Below are positions 8,950 to 15,709 of a DNA stretch of 34,434 bases, one piece after another. The translations under genes were made by a program, and so were the position numbers. Location: the NCBI GenBank assembly GCA_964402115.1, contig CAYOBW010000042.1:1-34434 (forward strand), read 5' to 3'. Each line of letters opens with the position of its first letter. Position 1 is the first letter of the stretch. A model generated the notes under the pieces. It worked only from the letters and a program-made list of their open reading frames with translations. It did no database searches and was not told the DNA's origin. This DNA comes from CAYOBW01 sp964402115 (GTDB lineage Bacteria; Verrucomicrobiota; Kiritimatiellia; UBA8416; CAYOBW01).

Positions 8950-11387
8950 GGTTGTGTCTCCTGTCGAGCGGCTGAGGAACGCGCCATGAATGCTTTCAGA
9001 TCCAACACCGCCGGCGAGGCGGTGCTGGCTTCGATGGCGGCCATGCTCTTTTCCAGGAGTTGCACCTGCTCGTTGGGAGTCCCGCTGCGCGCGGTTTGCA
9101 GGAGCTGTTGACGCATCTCGCGCAACGGCGGGAGGAGCGCCTTGGCATGGACGCCATACCGTTCGAGGTACTCCAGGCATTTTGGCAGGCGCTTCCCCGC
9201 TCCCCACCGGTTCAATTCGATCACCGAGACGCAGAGCGGCAGCCCCTCGCGAATGCGCAGCCTCGACAACAGGTCCAGCCCGGCCAGCCGGATGCCGTCG
9301 GCGAACATCTCGTTGCTGGGCGACAGTTGCGGAATAGCCTTGAGAATGGCCGGAAGCAGTTCCGCGAGATCGCGGTCGGTCAGCTTGCCGTATACGCGTC
9401 CCACCGAGCCGCGGGCGATGCTGTCTTCGTTCTGCAAAACGGACCGGATGGACGGGTAGAGCAAATCGCGGTCAACACCCTCGAGGGATTCGGCGAGGAT
9501 GCTTTTCGGTTCGCGCGAACCCGGAGAGGGCGCGAACAGCGCGATACAGGCGGCGCGTTGGGCCATGCGCCGCGGGTCGGCCGGATTGGTGCGAACGGTC
9601 ATCCGCAGCAGGTCGCCCACGCTGGCCTGGCGGGCCTGGGGGCCAAGGGCCGGCAGCGCCAGGCACGCCAGGCTCTGCATCCATGGGTCGGAATCCTCGA
9701 GTAGCGCGCGCAACTGGGTTGCCGCCGCATCGGCCCGAGGCCCCAGGCAACCCAGCGCCTCGCAGGCCCCGTAACGAGCGTCGCGGTTGGAACTGCCCAG
9801 CAGCTTGAGCAGCGCCGGCGCGAAATCCCCCTCGCGCCGGCCCAGCGCCTGCGCCGAGCGCTTGCGCACGGCGGGCGACCAACTCGACAAGCCGGCGAGC
9901 AACTGGTCGGTCGTTCGCCCGTCGTAGGCGTTTTTCGCCGTCTCGGAGCTGTAATCGCGTCCGGCGGCGATGACCTCGCCGGCCTCGGCTCGGGTCAGCG
10001 CCGGAATCGAAAAGGGTTTCTTGCCCGTCAAGTAGAGGCTCTTCTGCGACACCGCAAACGCCAGCAGATAGGACCCCGTGCAATCCCAGTTCGTGTACTT
10101 GCCATGCTCTTCCTCGCCGGCGGGCGAGCCGGGATACGCCACGCTGCCGTCCCATCCGCGCGCCAGGTCGTAGTACCAGGCATGCTCCCTGAAGTAGGCG
10201 CCCAGCGCCACCGGCCCGCAACGCGCGACGCCGGGCAGCGCCCAAAGCAGGTTGAAGTAATTTCCCGTGTGCCCGCGTTCACGCTCGCTGTAGGCGGCAC
10301 AGGACATCTTGGCAAAGAACCCAGCCGCCTCCCGGTCGCCGAGCAAATCGAAGAGCACCGCCGCACTGGAGCACTTGCCGTTGTCTTCGTGACCCGGCCA
10401 GGGCTGATGGTCGCCGTACGGAATCGCACCCTTGTTCACATACCACCGCAGGAAGCCCGCGGCCTTGTCGATGGCGCGGTCAAGCGCCGGATCGTGCACC
10501 CCGGCCTCGCGCGCGAGCACCAGCGAAACGGCGAGACTGAGGCCCGGCTGATTCATGCAGCCGTAGCCGTTCAGATTGCCATTCGGCATGGCGAACTTGT
10601 GCCCCCATGTGCCCACGGCGCTCTGGCCTCCGGCCGATTCCAAGGCGATCCGCTTCATGCCTTCGAACACCGAGCGGTCGCCGGTGGCCAGGACATACTC
10701 CGCCAGGAACATGTTCGCGTAGCCATAATGCCACGTCGCCATCGAATCGGTGCGATACTCCGCCACCTTCCTGGCATAATCGGCCAGCAGGGGGCGGTAC
10801 GCGGGCTCTCCGCTCGCCAGCAAGGCCAGCGCGTTCAGGTCGTTTGGAATGGACACCCCGCTGAGACCCTTCTTCGCAATGGCCTCGCAGGCCCATTCGA
10901 AAACCCGCTTCGACTTGGGGCAGTCAAACGGCGCTGTCTCGCTGTACGTGCCCATGATCTTGAGCTTGAGTTCCACCGTGTCGGTCTTGCCCACGCGCCA
11001 GCGGGTGATGCGCAAAAGGCCCCGGCCCTTTTCCTCCTCGGCCGCTGTGACGGCGCTGGCGAACTGAATCCGCGCATCGCCGCTGAACGGCTGCCCGCCG
11101 ACACCGAGGATGACATCGCCGGGGTTCAGGATGCCGTCCGCCGGCGACCCCTTGGCCACCGCGGTCACCAGAATCTGGCGCGCGTCGGCCGTCTGGCCTT
11201 TCCAGCCATAGACCCAGCCGCGCAACCCCGTCGGTCCCAGCGTCCAGTCGTGGGAGTCGTCCCTTTGGCCGCCCCGGGTGAAATCGATAAGGGGCGGTTT
11301 GTCGGCGGCGCGGGCCGAAACCGCGGTCGTCCACGCCAGCAGCAGACCACCCAGCACAAAAGCCACGTTCGAGATTCCTCTCCTCAT
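8946..11387 (-). CDS. Exported PDZ-DUF6288-HEAT repeat protein
   Basis: 813 aa, function unknown. The order is: signal peptide (about 1-27); a short linker; a PDZ domain (about 45-140, with GSPADGILNPGDVILGVGGQ); a helical region recognisable as DUF6288 (about 145-480), beginning FDCPKSKRVFEWA and including GHEDNGKCSSAA near 334; then HEAT-like helical repeats (about 490-700) with motifs such as RDARYGACEALGCLGPRA. Repeated helix pairs with conserved aromatic, Asp and Gly residues suggest an alpha/alpha toroid, as found in some polysaccharide-active enzymes; that is inference. A longer paralogue lies at 20694-24365 with the same first three parts and DNGKC at the same place. Start 11387 has AAAGGAG ten bases upstream. 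The stop overlaps the GH78 start. A scaffolding, substrate-binding or uncharacterised catalytic role is possible. Confidence 0.8.
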   Translation of the reverse strand: MRRGISNVAFVLGGLLLAWTTAVSARAADKPPLIDFTRGGQRDDSHDWTLGPTGLRGWVYGWKGQTADARQILVTAVAKGSPADGILNPGDVILGVGGQPFSGDARIQFASAVTAAEEEKGRGLLRITRWRVGKTDTVELKLKIMGTYSETAPFDCPKSKRVFEWACEAIAKKGLSGVSIPNDLNALALLASGEPAYRPLLADYARKVAEYRTDSMATWHYGYANMFLAEYVLATGDRSVFEGMKRIALESAGGQSAVGTWGHKFAMPNGNLNGYGCMNQPGLSLAVSLVLAREAGVHDPALDRAIDKAAGFLRWYVNKGAIPYGDHQPWPGHEDNGKCSSAAVLFDLLGDREAAGFFAKMSCAAYSERERGHTGNYFNLLWALPGVARCGPVALGAYFREHAWYYDLARGWDGSVAYPGSPAGEEEHGKYTNWDCTGSYLLAFAVSQKSLYLTGKKPFSIPALTRAEAGEVIAAGRDYSSETAKNAYDGRTTDQLLAGLSSWSPAVRKRSAQALGRREGDFAPALLKLLGSSNRDARYGACEALGCLGPRADAAATQLRALLEDSDPWMQSLACLALPALGPQARQASVGDLLRMTVRTNPADPRRMAQRAACIALFAPSPGSREPKSILAESLEGVDRDLLYPSIRSVLQNEDSIARGSVGRVYGKLTDRDLAELLPAILKAIPQLSPSNEMFADGIRLAGLDLLSRLRIREGLPLCVSVIELNRWGAGKRLPKCLEYLERYGVHAKALLPPLREMRQQLLQTARSGTPNEQVQLLEKSMAAIEASTASPAVLDLKAFMARSSAARQETQP
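8958..8962 (-). promoter_or_regulatory. Ribosome-binding site that fixes the GTG start of the GH78 gene
   Basis: AGGAG on the minus strand, eight bases before the GTG at 8949. It lies inside the last codons of the upstream PDZ-DUF6288 gene and decides the start in favour of GTG rather than the 86-codon longer frame. Confidence 0.75.
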
Positions 11388-11388
11388 G

Positions 11389-11448
11389 TTATTCAGACTC
11401 CTTTCCCGCAGGCGGTTTCAGCAGCGCACCGACTGTCCCGCTTTGCCG
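11389..11448 (-). pseudogene. 3' tail remnant (...ALLKPPAGKESE) related to the end of the gene at 15660-18161
   Basis: The last 19 codons of a frame reading RQSGTVGALLKPPAGKESE and stop. The intact glycosidase at 15660-18161 ends ETGAMLKQAATKESP, so both share the pattern [TV]GA[LM]LK..A.KES. Nothing of the rest of that gene is recognisable upstream. The stop lies one base before the ATG of the PDZ-DUF6288 gene. I read this as the leftover 3' end of a deleted gene; the short length keeps confidence moderate. Confidence 0.55.
11398..11403 (-). promoter_or_regulatory. Ribosome-binding site of the PDZ-DUF6288 gene, inside a gene-tail remnant
   Basis: AAGGAG on the minus strand, ten bases before the ATG at 11387. 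The same bases are read as Lys-Glu in the remnant tail ...PPAGKESE that ends at 11389. Confidence 0.7.
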
Positions 11449-11492
11449 CGGCAGCGGTTGGTGACTGGTTCTTGGCGATTGAATCTGTTTGC

Positions 11493-11624
11493 TCATTTCA
11501 CCTTGGAGGTTTCGGGCCCCTTGCGCCAGAATAACCACTCGGCATTTCCCCGGCAGATCCTGTCCTCGACTTCCCTGACAAACAACGCGGCTGCACCAGG
11601 GATCGACGGTTGCTTGTTCCTGAC
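11493..11624 (-). pseudogene. C-terminal remnant of an amidohydrolase paralogous to the gene at 19728-20660
   Basis: A 43-codon frame without its own start encodes VEDRICRGNAEWLFWRKG followed by seven residues and a stop. The intact amidohydrolase ends VAEKICRRNAERLFWRAGG plus a few residues, so the match is clear in protein. In DNA, about four fifths of a 50-base stretch agree between this site (from 11523) and the end of the intact gene. No metal-binding residues remain. With the adjacent ...GKESE tail it accounts for most of the 253-bp spacer between 11388 and 11640. It is the trace of a second amidohydrolase lost by deletion. Confidence 0.75.
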
Positions 11625-11640
11625 TCAATCCGGTGGTCTG

Positions 11641-13887
11641 CTAATGCCCCCCGGCGTTGTCCCCTGTGAACTCGCGCGAGCCTCCTGCGGCAATGGCCAG
11701 CGTGGTTGTGGTTGCGCCGTAACGCACCACGCACGTGCCGTCCTGGCCAGCGACATTGCGCAGCAAGGCCCGCGTGAGTTTCCCCTCCCGCCACTCCATG
11801 TCCACTTCGCACCCGCCGCGGACGCGCATCCCTCGCACTGACCCGGCTGGCCAAGCCTTGGGCAAGGCCGGCAGCAGTTCGCTCACTCCCATGTGTGACT
11901 GCACCAGCATCTCGCCCACGCCCGCCGCATACCCGAAGTTGCAGTCGATCTGGAAGGGGGGATGGTAGCCCCACAGGTTGGGAAACACATTGTTCCGGAT
12001 GAACTCCCCGAGCAGTTTGTAGGCGCGGTCGCCGTCCTGGAGCCGCGCCCAGATGCAGATCTTCCAGGCCTTGCTCCAGCCGGTGGAGCCGTCGCCGCGC
12101 GCGTTCATGGAGACTCTCGCCGCCTCGGCTAGCCCCGGCGTGGAGCGCGGCGAAATCTGCCGCCCCGGATGAACGGCGATGAGGTGCGACAGATGCCGGT
12201 GCGTGTCCTTCGGATCGTCGAGATCCTCCGCCCACTCCTGCAACTGTCCCCACTTGCCGATTTGCGGCCCCAGCAGGCGGTCGCGCAGGGCCGCGATCTT
12301 TGCGCGATACTCGCGGTCCACGTCCAGGGCGGCGGAGGCGTCGATGTAGTTGGTGAAGAGATCCCACGCCAACTGCTGCTCGTAGGAGTTGCCCTCCGCG
12401 AAGGGGCCGTGTTCGGGCGACTGGCTCTTCGGGCTGACCAGACGCCCTGCCGCGTTTGTCCTCAACGAGTCCTCCCAGTACTCGCAGAGTTCCTTCATCA
12501 CGGGATAGGCCCGGGTGCGCAGGTATTCCTTGTCCTGCGTGAACGCGTAATGATCCCAGAGATTCTGCGCCACCCAGGAGGCATCACCGGGCACCCAGTG
12601 GTAGGTGGCGCCGCCGAAGATGCCATTCTCGGAGCGGGTCGCCCAGCCCCGGACATTGAACTCCTTCTTGGTCGCCTCGCGCCGCACCTCCCGGATGGCG
12701 TTCACCCATTCCGCGAGCGGCAGGAAACACTCGGACAGGTTGGCCTGGTCAACGAACCAGTAGTTCATCTCCACGTTCACATCCGTATGATAATCGGAGC
12801 GCCACGGCGGATTGTTGTAAGGGTTCCACACGCCCTGCAGGGTGGCGGGCAGGTCGCCGGGCCGCGAACTGCCGATCATGAGATAGCGTGCGTATTGGAA
12901 CAGTGTCTCCTCGAGGTCCGGGTCCGGCTTGTTCTGACGGTACGACGCCAAACGCTCCGCAGTCGTGAGGTTCCGGATTTCGACGGCCGTGGCGCCCAGA
13001 TCCAACGCCAGACGATCGAACAGCCCCCGGTAGTCCTTCACATGTTCCGCCAGCAGGTCGTCGAAGGACCGCTTCGCTGCCGCGGCGAGCCGGTCCGCGA
13101 TCCGCTGATTCGGGGGATCCTGCTTCCAGCCCTTGTCCCGCCGGTTGAGGTAATCGGTCCCGGCATCCAGCAGAATGACCAGGCTGTCGCAACCCTTGAA
13201 GGAGATGAGTCCGTTAGTCGCGGCGACCGATCCGCCGGCGTTCAAGACCGTGACACGGGCTTCATATTTCAGGCCTATTGCCCCGCCGAGTGCGCCGGAG
13301 ATGGCGAGCGTGTCGCCGACCGCATTTGTTGCGCCCGGGTGGGCGTCCTTGAGGGTGACGGTCCCGGTATAGGAGCCCTTCTGGTCGGCGGCGAACTTGA
13401 ACGCCAGCACATTGGCCGGATGACTGGCGAAGTACTCGCGCCGGTACTGGACGCCCCCGATCTCATAGCGGATGGTGTGAAGCGCCTTAGCGATATCCAA
13501 CTCGCGCCGGTAGCGGCTGGCGGCCGGCGTGGCGTCGGCATGCCCCTCCAGCGTGACGAACACATCTCCGAAGTTCTGAAACCGCCCGGTGTCCTCCTCG
13601 TCACCCGTCCACAACGTGTCTTCGTTGAATTGGATATGCTCTTCGGCCATCCCTCCGAAGACCGTGCAGCCCAGCCGGCCGTTTCCGAGGGGGTACACGG
13701 ATGAGCCCCACGTGTGCTGGAAGTACTTCTGCGGCTTCGGCTGGTCCGGCAGGAGGACCACCGGCTGGTCCGACCACACGACGAGCGCATCGTCAGCCGG
13801 GAGCCGGCCGGCCGGAAGAATCGCAACCGCAACCGCCAGTGTAAGGTGCGCCTGACGCGTCACGCTGGACATTGTTCGTCTTGTCAT
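11641..13887 (-). CDS. GH95 alpha-L-fucosidase or alpha-L-galactosidase, exported
   Basis: 748-aa inverting exo-glycosidase that would release terminal alpha-1,2-type L-fucose or L-galactose outside the cytoplasm. The start is the ATG at 13887 (AAGGAG five bases upstream; signal peptide MTRRTMSSVTRQAHLTLAVA...); an earlier in-frame position at 13980 has neither. GH95 landmarks are complete: YPLGNGRLGCTVFGG (about 65-79), IQFNEDTLWTGD (about 85-96), LQGVWNPYNNPPW (about 350-362), DVNVEMNYW (369-377), SPKSQSPE with Glu492 as general acid, HRHLSHL (563-569) and FQIDCNFG with Asp648. The site that is NxN in the characterised enzymes is Asp369-Val-Asn371 here. The gene sits between a sulfatase and a PDZ-DUF6288 gene. 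Fucosidase and galactosidase activity cannot be told apart by eye. Confidence 0.92.
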   Translation of the reverse strand: MTRRTMSSVTRQAHLTLAVAVAILPAGRLPADDALVVWSDQPVVLLPDQPKPQKYFQHTWGSSVYPLGNGRLGCTVFGGMAEEHIQFNEDTLWTGDEEDTGRFQNFGDVFVTLEGHADATPAASRYRRELDIAKALHTIRYEIGGVQYRREYFASHPANVLAFKFAADQKGSYTGTVTLKDAHPGATNAVGDTLAISGALGGAIGLKYEARVTVLNAGGSVAATNGLISFKGCDSLVILLDAGTDYLNRRDKGWKQDPPNQRIADRLAAAAKRSFDDLLAEHVKDYRGLFDRLALDLGATAVEIRNLTTAERLASYRQNKPDPDLEETLFQYARYLMIGSSRPGDLPATLQGVWNPYNNPPWRSDYHTDVNVEMNYWFVDQANLSECFLPLAEWVNAIREVRREATKKEFNVRGWATRSENGIFGGATYHWVPGDASWVAQNLWDHYAFTQDKEYLRTRAYPVMKELCEYWEDSLRTNAAGRLVSPKSQSPEHGPFAEGNSYEQQLAWDLFTNYIDASAALDVDREYRAKIAALRDRLLGPQIGKWGQLQEWAEDLDDPKDTHRHLSHLIAVHPGRQISPRSTPGLAEAARVSMNARGDGSTGWSKAWKICIWARLQDGDRAYKLLGEFIRNNVFPNLWGYHPPFQIDCNFGYAAGVGEMLVQSHMGVSELLPALPKAWPAGSVRGMRVRGGCEVDMEWREGKLTRALLRNVAGQDGTCVVRYGATTTTLAIAAGGSREFTGDNAGGH

Positions 13888-13934
13888 GGGGACTCCTTCT
13901 CTGCCGTCTGTTTCAACAGCGCGCCGACTTCCGA
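13884..13934 (-). pseudogene. 3' tail remnant (SEVGALLKQTAEKESP) overlapping the GH95 start
   Basis: Sixteen codons and a TGA that overlaps the next ATG (ATGA). The DNA agrees at about 41 of 50 positions with the 3' end of the intact glycosidase at 15660-15709, including 15 identical bases at the stop, and the protein agrees as GA[LM]LKQ.A.KESP. A TAG stops the frame just upstream, so the gene it belonged to is gone. The rest of the 257-bp spacer up to 14144 holds an untraceable 36-codon frame (13993-14103) and no terminator or promoter that I can see. Confidence 0.65.
13893..13898 (-). promoter_or_regulatory. Ribosome-binding site of the GH95 gene, inside a gene-tail remnant
   Basis: AAGGAG on the minus strand, five bases before the ATG at 13887. 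It is also read as Lys-Glu in the remnant tail ...KQTAEKESP, whose TGA overlaps the GH95 ATG. Confidence 0.75.
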
Positions 13935-14144
13935 CTACACCTTGACCCTGGCTTTCTCGAGCTTGCCCTGGTTGCCGCACCGAGTCGGGTGGTCATGGCC
14001 CGCCCTCGTTTTCGTCGCGCTCCGGCTGCTTGGAGTAAGCTTCCTGCAGCCTCTCGATGACCGCGGGAGAAGCGTTCTCATCAGGATGTGAACTTCCGGA
14101 CATTCTGACACGGATGGACGTGGAGTAAACGATTCAAGTGCGAC

Positions 14145-15584
14145 TCATTTCGCGGGGTCCGGTTGCGCCGGAGGGCGGGCGGCGGAGCCGGACACGTTGG
14201 CGTTCGCGGGCACGGTGTAATTCGCCGCCGTCATCAGGGAATTCAGCTCGGCCTCCAGCTTCCCGGTCAGCGCCGTGTCGGACACGAGGTTCTTGATTTC
14301 GTAAGGGTCGGCGATGAGGTCGAAGACTTCCGTCCACTCGGGGTGGTTCGGGTATTTCACGAGCTTGTGCGTCGTGGTGCGCACGGCGTAGAGCGTGGGC
14401 ACCGCGCCCAGCTCCTTGTAGTACTCGGCCAGGAACGACCGGCGCCATGCCCGCGGCTTCCGGCCGGCGGCGAGTTCCTTCCAACTCGCGCCCTGCATCC
14501 CGCCCGGCACGGGCACGCCGGCGAGCTCGAGGAACGTCGGGGCGAGATCCAGGTTGAGCACCAGTTCGTCGACGACCTTCCCCTTGCCAAACAGACGGGG
14601 GTAACGCACCAGCATCGGGATTCTGAGCGACTCTTCATAGAGCGAGCGCTTGTCGCCCGAGCAGTGTTCGCCGAGGTAATACCCGTTGTCGCTGCAATAG
14701 ACGACCACCGTGTCCTCGGCGAGGCCGAGGGCCTCGAGGGCGTCCAGCAGCCGGCCGACATTGTCGTCCACTCCGGCGACGTGGCGAAGGTAGTCGAGGT
14801 GAAGGGCGTTGTCGGCGAGGCCGGGCGCGTACTTGCCGGTTTGGGGGTCCGGCTGGTGGAAGACGGCCGGCACGCCGCAATTGGGCGTGGGGCGGCTGAC
14901 TTCGCCGGCATAGAGGTCGCGCAGGCGGTCGGGGAGGTTCTTGCCGCCGCGCGGACTGTGCGGGCTCTTGAGGCCGACCACCATCGAGAACGGGCGGTCG
15001 CGATTCTGCTTCATCCATTCGAGGGCGAAATCGGTGAGAACGTCGTCGAGCCATCCCGTGGTGGGCGTGGCCACGCCGTTGAGCTCGACCGGGCAATCCA
15101 TGTAGCGTCCGTGGCCGACGATGCTGGCGGAGTAATCGAAGCCGGGACGCGGACCGCGTTGCTCGCCCATGTGCCATTTGCCGATGTAGGCGGTGCGGTA
15201 GCCGGCCGTGCGGAGCTGGGTGGCGTGGGTGACGGAATCCGCCGGGAATGGCGTGCCGTTGTTGGTGATTCCGTTGACGTGGTTGTAGCGGCCGGTGAGG
15301 AACGCGGCCCGGCTCGGGGCGCACAGCGAGAGCGTGACGAAGGCGTTGCGGAACCGCACGCCTTCGGCGGCCAGCCGGTCCAGGTTGGGCGACTTGAACC
15401 ACGGGAACCGCGCGCGCGCACCCTGCTCGCGCTGGACCACCCCCAGCGCATCCCAGCGCTGATCGTCGGTGAGGATGAACAGGAAGTTGGGTTTGCGTTC
15501 GGCGGCGTGCAGCGGGGCGACGCAGGCGAATACGGACAGGATCCAAGCGGCACGGCACCGGAGATTCCGTCGGGAGGTCGTCAT
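14145..15584 (-). CDS. Exported S1-family (formylglycine) sulfatase
   Basis: Hydrolyses sulfate esters, presumably from the polysaccharide attacked by the neighbouring glycosidases. 479 aa from ATG 15584, which follows GAGGG; a TTG five codons earlier is less likely. Signal peptide to about residue 28 (ends LHAAERKPN). The metal-binding start FILTDDQRWDALG gives Asp40-Asp41. CAPSRAAFLTGR carries Cys88, the residue converted to formylglycine. YIGKWHMGEQRGP and VYCSDNGYYLGEH supply the remaining conserved Lys, His and Asp-Asn sites. Length and order are normal for the family. Maturation needs a formylglycine-generating enzyme, which is not encoded in this window. The S1 subfamily and sulfated sugar cannot be set by eye. 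The gene lies 75 bp after the discoidin-bearing glycosidase. Confidence 0.93.
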   Translation of the reverse strand: MTTSRRNLRCRAAWILSVFACVAPLHAAERKPNFLFILTDDQRWDALGVVQREQGARARFPWFKSPNLDRLAAEGVRFRNAFVTLSLCAPSRAAFLTGRYNHVNGITNNGTPFPADSVTHATQLRTAGYRTAYIGKWHMGEQRGPRPGFDYSASIVGHGRYMDCPVELNGVATPTTGWLDDVLTDFALEWMKQNRDRPFSMVVGLKSPHSPRGGKNLPDRLRDLYAGEVSRPTPNCGVPAVFHQPDPQTGKYAPGLADNALHLDYLRHVAGVDDNVGRLLDALEALGLAEDTVVVYCSDNGYYLGEHCSGDKRSLYEESLRIPMLVRYPRLFGKGKVVDELVLNLDLAPTFLELAGVPVPGGMQGASWKELAAGRKPRAWRRSFLAEYYKELGAVPTLYAVRTTTHKLVKYPNHPEWTEVFDLIADPYEIKNLVSDTALTGKLEAELNSLMTAANYTVPANANVSGSAARPPAQPDPAK

Positions 15585-15659
15585 GGTATCATCCCTCAAC
15601 TGGACTGAACGTCACCTGCGGGCAGGCTGGTTGTTCGCGGTCGGTCGTCGTTCGCCCGA

Positions 15660-15709
15660 TCATGGGGACTCCTTGGTTGCCGCCTGCTTCAACATCGCAC
15701 CGGTTTCCG
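15660..15709 (-). repeat. Intact copy of the recurring ALLK...KES 3' tail
   Basis: The last 50 bases of the intact glycosidase gene. Similar tails occur at 13884-13934 (about 41 of 50 bases the same) and 11389-11448, where the rest of the gene is missing; a possible fourth, shorter trace is at 18168-18195. The copies all carry AAGGAG close to their stops. Confidence 0.6.

Noticed and set aside
8946..9207. An 86-codon N-terminal extension of the GH78 rhamnosidase
   Set aside because: It lies within the end of the preceding gene, is not signal-peptide-like, and GTG 8949 has a good ribosome-binding site and a GTGA overlap.
13993..14103. A 36-codon ORF in the spacer before the GH95 gene
   Set aside because: No good ribosome-binding site and no recognisable similarity; it is kept only as part of the remnant spacer.
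14163..15608. Long plus-strand frame over the sulfatase
   Set aside because: It mirrors the sulfatase codon for codon and shows no domain.
15585..15659. A 24-codon ORF whose ATG overlaps the stop of the glycosidase
   Set aside because: It follows the usual ATGA pattern but shows no family features; it may be chance or another relic.
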